Shown: positions 23,469-32,486 of the stretch, piece by piece
Position numbering within the stretch: position 1 is the first letter of the stretch
How the letters are laid out: every line of letters starts with the position of its first letter
Assembly: GCA_903904815.1 (NCBI GenBank)
Contig: CAIVDU010000056.1
Span: 62,001 to 126,000, forward strand
DNA from: an uncultured Armatimonadota bacterium
GTDB lineage: Bacteria > Armatimonadota > Fimbriimonadia > Fimbriimonadales > Fimbriimonadaceae
DNA: 64,000 nucleotides
Reading direction: 5' to 3'
The notes under the pieces: model-generated
Seen by the model: the letters and a program-made list of their open reading frames with translations, nothing else
Database searches by the model: none
Told to the model about the DNA's origin: nothing
Position numbers and translations under genes: made by a program

Positions 23469-25755
23469 TCACAGAATGATGCTGTCGGTGTTCGCGATTG
23501 TGGGGTTCTGCGCTTTCCCGATGGTTGCGTGGGCTCAGACTTCGACGCCCCAGGCGTCCATTTCGCGGGTGGACCTGCTTCCCGACCGTCCGTCACCGTA
23601 CGCACTGAGAAACTGGAAACAAACCGCCGTCGATTTCGATCGGCTGGCGTTTGACCTCAATGCGAAGGGACAATATCTTCCGTCGGTCTGGCGAGTTCCC
23701 CATGTCTCGAACCTCACCGTCCCAGGTTTTGGAATGCCATCCTACGTCGGGGGTGAAGATTCGAGGGGGAAGCCAGGCGAGGCCATTGGGGCCCTGGGGG
23801 CGATTCTCGGGGCAACTGCGGTCGGAATCGATAAGCGTCGGTGGGTTGAGCTCACGCCGCAATACTTCAATCCCCGGGAAGGGACGGTGCTCAATAACGT
23901 AGATGGCAGCTCCGGCAGCAGCTTCTGGTACGAACTCCTTCCTGGATTGACCTTTACTCAACTTGCCTCGCGATATCCAGATTGGGAGCGAGGACGAGTG
24001 ATCTCCCAACGCATTGCCGACGCATGGATTGGCGGAATCGACAAACTCCATGGCGATTTCGACCACACATCGTACGACTTCATCAGAGGCAAGCCCGTCG
24101 ACAATAAGCAGTGGACGGAACCGGATGCGGCAGCAGGGGTGGCTTACCTTGAGCTTTTCCAAGCCCTGCGAACCCATCAGGCGAAGTATCTGGTCGCAGC
24201 GCACCAAGCCCTTGCGTCGATGCAGGAGCGGGACACCAATCCGACTTATGAGGTCTTAACTGCCTACGGGGCGGTCACGGCCGCTTTTCTGAACGCGGAG
24301 AAGGGAGAGCGGTGGGACGTTACTCGCTTCGTGAACTGGTGCTTCAACCCGACATCCCCCACGCGATCGGGATGGGGCATGATCGCTGGTAAGTGGGGCG
24401 GCTACGACGTGGGAGGGCTGATGGGCTCTACGAGCGATGGTGGCGGCTACGCCTTTGCCATGAACACGTTTGTGAACGCCGCCACATTGGCGCCCATCGC
24501 GCGCTATGACTCCCGATTCTCAGCGCCCTTGGCGAAGTGGCTTCTAAACCTTTCTAACGCTTCGCGACTCTTCTACCGAGACGTGCTTCCGGCGGATCAC
24601 CAGTCGAGCTTCGATTGGAAGGGCGACCCAAACGCCTCCATCGCCTATGAGGCACTGCGGCGAACTTGGGACGGGAAGTCTCCTTACGCCTCCGGCGATG
24701 CCAAGCGCAGCGGTTGGGCCAAGGAAGATTTTGGTCTGTACGGAGGCGGGTATGTTGGCCTTCTTGCTGCTCTCGTCCATCCCACCGACGTTCCGATGAT
24801 CCTTCGGATCGATTTGCGGGCAACAGACTTCCTCCCCGCAAAGGCCTACCCCACTGATCTCATTTGGAACCCTTATGATTCGGTCAAGACGATCCATGTA
24901 AATCTTGGGACCGACGAAGTGCGGCCCTACGACGCAGTTTCGCATCGATTCCTTACGGTGAGGCCCACAAAAGGGCAGTTTGCCCTGCGGCTACATTCTA
25001 AGCAGTCAGTGCAACTGATACGTGTTCCATCCGAAGGGCGAATCGTCCTGGAGGGGAACAAAACTTCAGTTCTGGGAGTTGCGATCGATTTCAACAATGG
25101 CCGGGTTCCCATTTCCCCGATCAAGCCGCGCCCGCGTCATGATGCGAGCCTGCCGGTTCGAGTTTCCCGAGTAGCCGAAGATGGAGTGGTCGACTGGTCG
25201 AAGAGCGGTACGATCCCACTTACTGGTGGAGAGGGCAGCACGATGAAAGCCGATGTGCAGTTCGCTTGGAACGATCAGTTCTTGTTTTTTCGCATTCAGC
25301 AGAACTCTCCGGCAACTCAAACCATCGAGGCTCCGAGCCTTGCGGAGTTGCAGAAGCACTGGTGGGATTTTGAGGACGTGGTCCTGAGCTTCGATGCAGG
25401 ACGCGAATCGTTTGCGGTCGCTAATGTGCCGGAACTGACTTTGGCTTGGAATTCGCACGGAGCCAGAAACGTATGCTTCTCGCCTGACTTAGAGGGTGTC
25501 CAAGTTTCGACGACGGGAACCGCTTCCGAGGCCGACCGAACAATTTCGGGAAAGATCGCTTGGAAAGCGTTCTACCGCGCGATTGGAGCCCACGTTCCGC
25601 TGTCCCAAATCGTCCGGCCCGGATCTAAGATCGGCTGTCAGCCAATGATGGTGGACGGGACGTTCCGACGGCAGGCCTACGTAGGCGGAGCTCGGTTTAC
25701 TCGCCCGTCCGGCTTTGACTCCAACTCCCGAACTCTGGTGCTGGAGGAGCGGTAA
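23452..25755 (+). CDS. Exported protein with toroid-like and CBM9/DOMON-like parts, unknown family
   Basis: A 767-residue protein. A signal peptide (MLSVFAIVGFCAFPMVAWAQ) leads into a long helical region rich in Trp and Gly, residues 50-480, which looks like an (alpha/alpha)-toroid catalytic fold (YLELFQALRTHQ, YEVLTAYGAV, GWGMIAGKWGGYDVGG, GLYGGGYVGLLAAL). Residues 560-760 look like a beta-sandwich of the CBM9/DOMON type (QFAWNDQFLFFRIQ, WWDFEDVVLSFD). The overlap with the GH130 gene and the transporter gene downstream indicate that it belongs to the sugar locus. I do not recognise a catalytic family. GGAGG lies 3 bases from the GTG at 23452 and 6 bases from TTG 23455; the latter is the better-spaced start. 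Confidence 0.75.
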   Translation: MLRTADHRMMLSVFAIVGFCAFPMVAWAQTSTPQASISRVDLLPDRPSPYALRNWKQTAVDFDRLAFDLNAKGQYLPSVWRVPHVSNLTVPGFGMPSYVGGEDSRGKPGEAIGALGAILGATAVGIDKRRWVELTPQYFNPREGTVLNNVDGSSGSSFWYELLPGLTFTQLASRYPDWERGRVISQRIADAWIGGIDKLHGDFDHTSYDFIRGKPVDNKQWTEPDAAAGVAYLELFQALRTHQAKYLVAAHQALASMQERDTNPTYEVLTAYGAVTAAFLNAEKGERWDVTRFVNWCFNPTSPTRSGWGMIAGKWGGYDVGGLMGSTSDGGGYAFAMNTFVNAATLAPIARYDSRFSAPLAKWLLNLSNASRLFYRDVLPADHQSSFDWKGDPNASIAYEALRRTWDGKSPYASGDAKRSGWAKEDFGLYGGGYVGLLAALVHPTDVPMILRIDLRATDFLPAKAYPTDLIWNPYDSVKTIHVNLGTDEVRPYDAVSHRFLTVRPTKGQFALRLHSKQSVQLIRVPSEGRIVLEGNKTSVLGVAIDFNNGRVPISPIKPRPRHDASLPVRVSRVAEDGVVDWSKSGTIPLTGGEGSTMKADVQFAWNDQFLFFRIQQNSPATQTIEAPSLAELQKHWWDFEDVVLSFDAGRESFAVANVPELTLAWNSHGARNVCFSPDLEGVQVSTTGTASEADRTISGKIAWKAFYRAIGAHVPLSQIVRPGSKIGCQPMMVDGTFRRQAYVGGARFTRPSGFDSNSRTLVLEER

Positions 25756-25756
25756 G

Positions 25757-27004
25757 TTGCGAGGTTGGCTGATTGCTGCGATTGGAGTCGCACTTGTCGG
25801 CTGCGCGCAGAACCGCCCGATTGACCCTGCCGGTCGCCACAAGGTTATTTGGCTCTATCCCATCGATGTCAACCGACCGATGGTCGAGGACCTGATCCGA
25901 CAGTTCGAGCGCGAGAACAAGGACGTGCACATCGACGTCCGAGCCGTTCCTGGTTCCCAGTATCAGACGAAGCTAAAGACTCTGGTGGCAGCGGGAGAAC
26001 CTCCCGACGTATTTGTCTGCGGGGACGTGTTTTTCGCGTACCTCAAACCTTTTCTGTCCGACCTGACCGATTTGGCCAAGCGCGATGCGAAAGAGGTCGA
26101 TCTCAACGACTTTTACCCAGCTGTACAGAAGGCGATGCAGCCGGGTGGACACATCTACTTCCTGCCTCAGTGGTTCAACGTCTCTCTCCTCTACTACAAC
26201 AAACGGATCTTCGACGCGGCCAAGGAGCCCTATCCGCGGCCCGACTGGACTTGGGATGATTTTTCAGCCTCCGCTCGACGCTTGACTCAGAACGGAGTGT
26301 GGGGCAGCAACGTCACGACTGGTTGGTGGGGAGAGTGGTTGACCCTCGTCCATGGCGCCGGCGGAGATCTGTTTGACGCTTCCATGACCCACTGCACCCT
26401 CGATACGCCTGCTGCAATCGCCGGATTGACCTTCTACCGGGACACGATTGGAAAACTCGGATTTGCCCCACCTCCCGGAGAGGGACCGTCAACAGGTTTC
26501 GCGAGCGACAAGTTGGCGATGGACTATGGCGGACATGTTGGACTTTGGGCGACTTATCGAAAAATTCCCTCGCTGGATTGGGATATCGAGGCCCTTCCGA
26601 AGGGGCCCTCGGGACGTCGCGGAGGCGAGATCTCTCTCACCGCTCTCGGCATCTCGAAGCAGTCTCCCGAGCGGGAAGCCTCGTGGCGGTTCCTGAAATT
26701 CATGAGTTCAAAGGAGAGCATTCGGTTTCATGTTTCGAGAGGCTATCTCTCCATTCGTCAGTCGGTAGCCCGTGAGCCGGCTAGCCAGCACGATAAGCCG
26801 CTTAACCGCGCTGCGGTCGAACGGGCATTGCAAAGTGCGGAACCGACCCCGAGCACTCCCGATTTTGTGGAAATTGCCCTGGACCTGGTTCAACCGGAGA
26901 TTGATCGCATGCTCACAGAAAACGTGTCTCCCGCCGAGGCCGCCAAGAGAGCGACTCGATCAGCAAACGCATTTCTTCGTGCAACTGCTAAGAGGACCCC
27001 ATGA
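25757..27004 (+). CDS. ABC transporter sugar-binding lipoprotein
   Basis: A 415-residue extracellular solute-binding protein of the maltose/oligosaccharide class. The lipobox LVGC near residue 16 anchors it to the membrane. Typical blocks are LIRQFERENKDVHIDV, PPDVFVCGD, WFNVSLLYYNKRIFD, PDWTWDDF, and a C-terminal EAAKRATRSANAF helix. The start is the TTG at 25757: GGAGGAG at 25743-25749 lies 7 bases upstream and the lipoprotein signal opens there. A longer frame from 25715 overlaps the preceding gene. It delivers substrate to the two permeases that follow, the first of which starts 4 bases inside its stop. Confidence 0.9.
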   Translation: MRGWLIAAIGVALVGCAQNRPIDPAGRHKVIWLYPIDVNRPMVEDLIRQFERENKDVHIDVRAVPGSQYQTKLKTLVAAGEPPDVFVCGDVFFAYLKPFLSDLTDLAKRDAKEVDLNDFYPAVQKAMQPGGHIYFLPQWFNVSLLYYNKRIFDAAKEPYPRPDWTWDDFSASARRLTQNGVWGSNVTTGWWGEWLTLVHGAGGDLFDASMTHCTLDTPAAIAGLTFYRDTIGKLGFAPPPGEGPSTGFASDKLAMDYGGHVGLWATYRKIPSLDWDIEALPKGPSGRRGGEISLTALGISKQSPEREASWRFLKFMSSKESIRFHVSRGYLSIRQSVAREPASQHDKPLNRAAVERALQSAEPTPSTPDFVEIALDLVQPEIDRMLTENVSPAEAAKRATRSANAFLRATAKRTP

Positions 27005-27885
27005 GCCAGAGCAGATGGTGCTGGCTAATGATTGCCCCCGTCGCGGTGGGACTGCTCATCTTCACGGTTGGCCCGATGCTGGTGTCTTTGATGCTGAGCT
27101 TTACCGACTACGACGTGGTCAGTCGCCCAAGTTTTGTCGGCAGTGCAAACTACCACTATCTACTAACTGCCGATCCTTCGTTTTGGGTTTCGGTAAAAGT
27201 CACCGCCATGTACGCCGCCGCGAGCGTGCCCCTGGGACTGTTTACGGCGCTCGCGGTGGCGATGCTCTTGAACATGGAGGTTCCGTTTCGAGGGCTGTTC
27301 CGAACCCTCTACTACCTTCCGACGCTTCTTCCTGCGACTGCCTCAGGAGTGTTGTGGGCATGGATTTTTCATCCGACCGATGGGGCGCTTAATCGCATGC
27401 TTTTGAGCGTCGGAGTGAGAGGTCCGGGATGGACTTCATCGCCAAGTTGGGCGCTTCCCGCTTTGATCATCATGAGCGTTTGGAGCTACGGAGGGGCCAT
27501 GGTGGTATTTCTCGCGGGACTGCAGGGCGCCTCCAAGACTTTGCTTGAAGCGGCGGGCCTCGACGGCGCGGGTCCATGGAAGCGCTTTTGTGTAGTCACT
27601 TGGCCTTCCCTGACCCCGGTGGTGTTCTTCAATGTGACCATGAGTCTGATTGGGGCGATGAAGACGTTCGATCAGGCTTTCGCATTTGGCACTTCGGGTC
27701 CCGGGGTGGGTGGCCCAGCCCGGGCGACCCTGTTCTACGTTCTCAACCTGTACTCAAAGGCGTTCGAGCACTTTCACATGGGTTTGGCGAGTGCCATGGC
27801 CTGGATCCTCTTTGCGGCTATCGGCGGGCTTACCTTTCTGAATTTCCGACTCTCAAGGCGCTGGGTCCAAGAGGAGGCAGGGTGA
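27001..27885 (+). CDS. ABC sugar permease (MalF-type)
   Basis: A 294-residue inner-membrane permease with six hydrophobic stretches. The EAA loop that docks to the ATPase is visible as EAAGLDGAGPWKRFCVVTWP near residue 180. The N-terminus LMIAPVAVGLLIFTVGPML and the segment LRTLYYLPTLLPA are common in MalF/UgpA/LacF relatives. Its ATG overlaps the lipoprotein stop (ATGA). Together with the next gene it forms the membrane channel of the importer. Confidence 0.92.
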   Translation: MSQSRWCWLMIAPVAVGLLIFTVGPMLVSLMLSFTDYDVVSRPSFVGSANYHYLLTADPSFWVSVKVTAMYAAASVPLGLFTALAVAMLLNMEVPFRGLFRTLYYLPTLLPATASGVLWAWIFHPTDGALNRMLLSVGVRGPGWTSSPSWALPALIIMSVWSYGGAMVVFLAGLQGASKTLLEAAGLDGAGPWKRFCVVTWPSLTPVVFFNVTMSLIGAMKTFDQAFAFGTSGPGVGGPARATLFYVLNLYSKAFEHFHMGLASAMAWILFAAIGGLTFLNFRLSRRWVQEEAG

Positions 27886-27928
27886 GCACTAACTGCTTGG
27901 TTGCCAGTGCCAGTGCCAGGAGCCGAGG

Positions 27929-28759
27929 TTGAAGCCACGGTTGGTACCTGCTTTCGCGGTGCTTGTGGTTGGGCTGATCGTTTGCCTTGCTCCGCTTGCG
28001 TGGATGATCTCAACATCACTAAAGCCCTTCGACGAGCTTTTTAAGGGTGGGATTTCACTTATTCCGCAGCATACGCGTTTCGAAAACTACTCTGATTCGC
28101 TCAGGACGTTTGATTTCCTTCGGGCTTTCGGCAACTCCGTTTTCGTGGCGGTTCTCACTGTCCTCGGTACCTTAGCTTCGTCAATTCCAGCCGCCTATGC
28201 GTTCGCGCGGCTGAAAGCCAAAGGCAGTTCTTGGGTCTTTTATGGGCTCTTGGCGACGATGATGCTCCCCGGACAGATCACGATCATTCCCGTTTTTCGG
28301 CTCTTTGCCTCGCTTGGCATGATCGATACCTACGCTCCACTGATCGTTCCCGCTTGGCTCGGTACCAATGCCTTCGCCGTGTTTTTGCTTCGTCAATTTT
28401 TCCGATCCTTGCCGGAGGAGACCATGGAGGCAGCGCGACTTGATGGGGCGAATGAGGGATTGATCCTGGTCCGCATTGCGGTTCCGCTTGCCAGACCAGC
28501 GGTAGTGACGGTAGCAGTTTTCGCGTTCCTCGGATCTTGGAACGACCTCTGGGGTCCCCTGGTTTACCTCCACCGTGAGGAGCGCATGACCCTACCGGTC
28601 GCTCTGGTGAACTTCGTTGGCTCGAGCGGAACGGTTCAGGGCACCCCTTGGAATCTGGTCATGGCGGCTTCGGTGGTTACGGTGCTCCCTGCAGTACTTC
28701 TCTTCGCGTTTTGCCAAAGGAGCTTTGTGGCCGGCATCGCCACGACGGGAATGAAGTAG
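27929..28759 (+). CDS. ABC sugar permease (MalG-type)
   Basis: A 276-residue permease with six hydrophobic stretches and the EAA loop EAARLDGANEGLILVRIAVP near residue 170. The first segment after MKPRLVPAFAVL is followed by the usual WMISTSLKPFDELF. The start is a TTG at 27929 with AGGAG 6 bases upstream; the 43-base gap before it includes a short GCCAGT tandem repeat. No ABC ATPase gene is present in this region, so a shared MsmX/UgpC-type ATPase encoded elsewhere is expected. Confidence 0.92.
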   Translation: MKPRLVPAFAVLVVGLIVCLAPLAWMISTSLKPFDELFKGGISLIPQHTRFENYSDSLRTFDFLRAFGNSVFVAVLTVLGTLASSIPAAYAFARLKAKGSSWVFYGLLATMMLPGQITIIPVFRLFASLGMIDTYAPLIVPAWLGTNAFAVFLLRQFFRSLPEETMEAARLDGANEGLILVRIAVPLARPAVVTVAVFAFLGSWNDLWGPLVYLHREERMTLPVALVNFVGSSGTVQGTPWNLVMAASVVTVLPAVLLFAFCQRSFVAGIATTGMK

Positions 28760-28886
28760 TCAAGAGCTCGCAGTGGAACTTACATACTCCGTAAATCTGC
28801 TTGGTGTTTCTTAAGGATGGCACCTAAAAATTGCGACAGCGGGTGGGGTTCATTCGGTTGAATAATGAACCTGATTCAAGGCGAAA

Positions 28887-30227
28887 ATGCTGCAGCAAGG
28901 ATCGAGGCAAACGGACAAACTTTTGGCCGGACAGATCGAGGTACTCGAGATGATCGCGACCGGAGCATCGCTTCACGAATCGCTGTCACGACTCGCGCTC
29001 GTCATCGAGTCTCAGAGCGAGGGATTGATGGCTTCGATCCTCTTGCTCGACAACGACGGGGTCCGAATTCGACACGGGGCCGCACCGAACCTTCCCGACA
29101 GCTATAACTCGGTCATCGATGGCCTGAGCATCGGTCAAGGAGTCGGTTCTTGTGGGACGGCGATGTTTCGGCAGGAGCGGGTGGTTGTCTCGGACATCAT
29201 GAATGATCCCTTGTGGGCGCCATACCGGGAGATGGCTCAGACGCACGGTTTACGGGCCTGTTGGTCGACCCCGATTCTTTCGCCTACGCGAGAGATCCTT
29301 GGGTCGTTCGCCATGTACTATCGAGAAGTTCGCTCGCCTCAGCCGGAGGAACTCTACTTAGCGGATACTGCGGCTCACACCGCTAGTATCGCGATCTATC
29401 GCAAAAAGACTGAAGAAGCGTTGAAGCGAGACGTTCTCGCCCGGCAGGTAGCTGAACAGCAAGTTCGGGAGCTGAACGTAGATTTGGCCAAGAGAGTGGA
29501 ATTGAGGACCGCACAACTTCTGGCCGCAAATCGCGAACTCGAGGCCTTCACGTATTCCTTATCCCATGACCTAAGGGCGCCCGTGCGTGTGATCCATGGG
29601 TTTACCGAACTGCTCTTGGAGGATGAGACAACTGGGCTTGATGAGGACGGGAGAGAGTATTTGCTGCGCATTCGTGGCGCCGCGACGAGAATGTCGGAGT
29701 TAATCGACGCGATGCTCAGACTGTCCCGAGTCTCGGCGGTTGAGCTTCAACTGCAAGAAGTCAATCTCAGCGAGGTTGCCAGAGAAGTGGCGGCCAACCT
29801 TCAGCGTTCAAACCCTGATCGCCGGGTTCATTTCAAGATTGCCGACGATATTTGGACTTCTGGCGACCGTCCTTTGCTCTTCGTCATGCTGGAGAACCTG
29901 CTGGGCAACGCCTGGAAATACACCTCAGGTCACGCTGAGGCGACCATTGAGTTTGGGGTGAGGCCGGTCGGGAGCGGTTCCGACCAGCCTCGCACTTACT
30001 TCGTCAAAGACGATGGCGCTGGATTCGATGCATCTCTCAACGACGCGATGTTTCGCCCATTTGGTCGCCTGCATACCGACAAGGAGTTCGAAGGTACGGG
30101 ACTGGGGCTGGCGACGATCGAAAGGATCATCCTCCGACACGGTGGTCGCATATGGGCGGAAGGCAGTCCGGGGCATGGAGCCACGTTTTCGTTTACGTTG
30201 GGAAGCCCGATCCCTTCGGAAACCTGA
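28887..30227 (+). CDS. Soluble sensor histidine kinase with GAF domain
   Basis: A 446-residue cytoplasmic kinase. An N-terminal GAF domain (about residues 15-170, with IGQGVGSCGTAMF and WSTPILSPTREILGSFAMYY) is followed by a coiled-coil linker and a HisKA domain whose phosphorylated His lies in YSLSHDLRAPVRVIHG near residue 228. The HATPase_c domain has the N box ENLLGNAWKYTSG, the G1 box DDGAGFDA and the G2 box GTGLGLATIERI. No membrane segment is visible, so it senses an intracellular cue. No response regulator is adjacent. Start ATG 28887, with AAGG 6-7 bases upstream. Confidence 0.9.
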   Translation: MLQQGSRQTDKLLAGQIEVLEMIATGASLHESLSRLALVIESQSEGLMASILLLDNDGVRIRHGAAPNLPDSYNSVIDGLSIGQGVGSCGTAMFRQERVVVSDIMNDPLWAPYREMAQTHGLRACWSTPILSPTREILGSFAMYYREVRSPQPEELYLADTAAHTASIAIYRKKTEEALKRDVLARQVAEQQVRELNVDLAKRVELRTAQLLAANRELEAFTYSLSHDLRAPVRVIHGFTELLLEDETTGLDEDGREYLLRIRGAATRMSELIDAMLRLSRVSAVELQLQEVNLSEVAREVAANLQRSNPDRRVHFKIADDIWTSGDRPLLFVMLENLLGNAWKYTSGHAEATIEFGVRPVGSGSDQPRTYFVKDDGAGFDASLNDAMFRPFGRLHTDKEFEGTGLGLATIERIILRHGGRIWAEGSPGHGATFSFTLGSPIPSET

Positions 30228-30282
30228 TGCTGCCGGTTGAGTCGCTTTGGATTTCACTGCTTCTCATTTGCGCTCCGTTACT

Positions 30283-30316
30283 GTAAATTTACGGTTAAAT
30301 GTGAACCTAGATTCAC
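30283..30316. promoter_or_regulatory. Two palindromes upstream of the esterase fusion gene
   Basis: GTAAATTTAC (30283-30292) is a perfect 10-bp palindrome. GTGAA-cctaga-TTCAC (30301-30316) follows 8 bases later, 12 bases before the start codon. The GTGAA half-site resembles part of the candidate operator at 7049-7065. Operators are plausible; the regulator is unknown. Confidence 0.4.
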
Positions 30317-30327
30317 GTGAGGTAACG

Positions 30328-32466
30328 ATGCCTAACTCTCCGTCTAAACGCTGTCTTATCGCCCTTGGTCTTGCCACGACGGCAACCTCTCTCTTTGGAG
30401 CCTTACTCCCCTCGGTTTCGCCATCATCTCGCCCCATTGGCCCAAGTCAGAGAGTCGCTCAAGCGAGTGCCCCGGCGTTCGACGATCACGCGAACATGAT
30501 GAAGCTGCTGGGACTCAAGGAGATCCGCCGTGGACCGGACCCCAATAACCAGACCACGTTTGATGAAGCGAACGCGAATGTTTATGCTGACACCATTCCC
30601 GACGTGCTCACGATGAATAATGGAGCCAAGGTCAAGTCTGCGGGGCAGTGGAAAAAGCGTCGGGAGGAGATAGCGGACATGTTTGCCCGTGAGGTCTACG
30701 GCCGGATTCCACGCCATGTCCCGAAAGTGACCTGGGAGGTGACGTCCGTTATCCCTGGTGAAGCCAGTGGCGTCCCGACCCTCACCAAGACTCTCGTTGG
30801 TCATGTCGATAACCGCTCCTATCCTCAAGTCAAAGTGGATATTCAAGCGAGCTTCACCGTCCCGGCGAACTCAACGACTCCGGTGCCCATCATTGTCGAG
30901 TTTGGTGGGTTCATGCCCGGACGACGTGGAAATATTATTCCCTGGACAGAACAGGCGGTCGCCAGGGGCTGGGGTTACGGCAGCATCAATCCGAACAGCA
31001 TCCAGCCAGACAACGCCCGACTCAACACTGGCATCATCGGTCTTTGCAATCGGGGTCAGTATCGCAAGCCGGATGACTGGGGAGCCCTACGTGCCTGGGG
31101 TTGGGGCCTCAGCCGTCTGATCGACTACTTCGAGGTGGCGAAAGATTCGAAGGTCGATCCGAAAAAGGTCGGCATCGAGGGTGTTTCTCGCTACGGCAAG
31201 GCCGCCATCGTCGCGGAAGCATTTGACGAGCGGGTTGCCGTCGGATTCATTGGATCATCCGGAGAGGGCGGCACTAAGCTGCACCGACACCTCTTTGGCG
31301 AAGCGGTTGAGAATCTCGCGGGAGGAGAGTTCTACTGGATGGCTGGCAACATGATCAAGTACGGAGCCTCCGACCCGAGCTTGACGGCGGCCAACATGCC
31401 GGTCGACTCTCACGAGTTGATTGCGCTCTGTGCTCCAAGGCCCTGTTTCATCAGCCATGGGGTGGTGGAGAAAGGCGACGCGAAATGGATCGACGCCCAC
31501 GGCAGCTTCATGGCCGGGGTCTTGGCAGGGCCAGTTTATCGCCTACTTGGGAAACGCGATTTTGGAACGCCGGGTGACTATCGCACCGATCCGATGCCGC
31601 CGGTGAAAACCCTGATCGGAGGAGAGCTTGCCTGGAGACAGCATGAGGGTGGGCATGAGGTCACACCTAACTGGCCCTCGTTCTTCGATTGGGTGAGTCA
31701 GTTTGTTCCCGCGCCTCCTCTGCCCTCTCGCGCCCCGGTGTCGGTTCCGGCCGATCAGCCATCGCCTCGTCTCGATGCCAATTCGATGACCGCTCACACC
31801 GAACTGCTGCAGAAGGCGAAGGCGGGAGGGATCGACGTCTACTTCGAAGGGGACTCGATCACCCGCCGATGGGGCTGCAGCGACGCCGCTTGGAAGGAGA
31901 TGTTCCAAAACTGGACCTCCAACTTTTTCGGCTGGAATGCGGCCGACTTCGGCTGGGGTGGAGACACAACCCAGAACATCCTTTGGCGACTCAAGAACGG
32001 CGAACTTGACGGAGTCAACCCGAAGGTCATCGTCCTTTTGGCCGGAACGAACAACCTAGGAAACGCATCGGGCGGCGACGCCAAGGTTGCTGACGTCGCC
32101 AAAGGAATTGAGGCGATCCTTGACACTTGCCGACAGAAGGCGCCTGGCGCGAAAATCATCATGACCGCGATCTTCCCGCGTAACGACAACCTGGCCGCCC
32201 TGCCCCTGATCATGAAGATCAACTCAAATTTGGCCAGACTGAGCGACGGTCGCCATGTTCGGTTCCTGAATGTCAACGATAGATTGGCGTCAATAGATGG
32301 TCGGCTCTTTCCCGGAATGACGGTGGATAACCTCCACCCGTCGGTGCGCGGCTATCAGGTCTGGGCCGATGGGCTGAAGCCGATATTGACTGAGCTTCTG
32401 GGACCGCCGGCCAAGACAGACCACGCTCCACCGCCTTCCGGTGACCCCAGCGCTCGGGGCCGCTGA
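30328..32466 (+). CDS. Bifunctional CE15-type esterase fused to SGNH hydrolase
   Basis: A 712-residue exported protein. After a signal-like N-terminus (LIALGLATTATSLFGALLP), residues 60-480 resemble CE15 glucuronoyl esterases, which cut ester links between lignin and glucuronoxylan: the nucleophile Ser lies in GVSRYGKAAIV, a candidate acid is in SSGEGGTKL, and a His is in HEGGHEV. Residues 510-705 form an SGNH/GDSL hydrolase with EGDSITRRWG (block I), LLAGTNNLG (block III) and DNLHPSVRGY (block V, His). The two catalytic domains in one chain suggest deacetylation combined with glucuronoyl ester cleavage on hemicellulose. The ATG at 30328 is used, with GTGAGG upstream. No gene beside it is of the same pathway except by general carbohydrate theme. 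Confidence 0.85.
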   Translation: MPNSPSKRCLIALGLATTATSLFGALLPSVSPSSRPIGPSQRVAQASAPAFDDHANMMKLLGLKEIRRGPDPNNQTTFDEANANVYADTIPDVLTMNNGAKVKSAGQWKKRREEIADMFAREVYGRIPRHVPKVTWEVTSVIPGEASGVPTLTKTLVGHVDNRSYPQVKVDIQASFTVPANSTTPVPIIVEFGGFMPGRRGNIIPWTEQAVARGWGYGSINPNSIQPDNARLNTGIIGLCNRGQYRKPDDWGALRAWGWGLSRLIDYFEVAKDSKVDPKKVGIEGVSRYGKAAIVAEAFDERVAVGFIGSSGEGGTKLHRHLFGEAVENLAGGEFYWMAGNMIKYGASDPSLTAANMPVDSHELIALCAPRPCFISHGVVEKGDAKWIDAHGSFMAGVLAGPVYRLLGKRDFGTPGDYRTDPMPPVKTLIGGELAWRQHEGGHEVTPNWPSFFDWVSQFVPAPPLPSRAPVSVPADQPSPRLDANSMTAHTELLQKAKAGGIDVYFEGDSITRRWGCSDAAWKEMFQNWTSNFFGWNAADFGWGGDTTQNILWRLKNGELDGVNPKVIVLLAGTNNLGNASGGDAKVADVAKGIEAILDTCRQKAPGAKIIMTAIFPRNDNLAALPLIMKINSNLARLSDGRHVRFLNVNDRLASIDGRLFPGMTVDNLHPSVRGYQVWADGLKPILTELLGPPAKTDHAPPPSGDPSARGR

Positions 32467-32486
32467 GAATCAGCGAACCATGTGGA

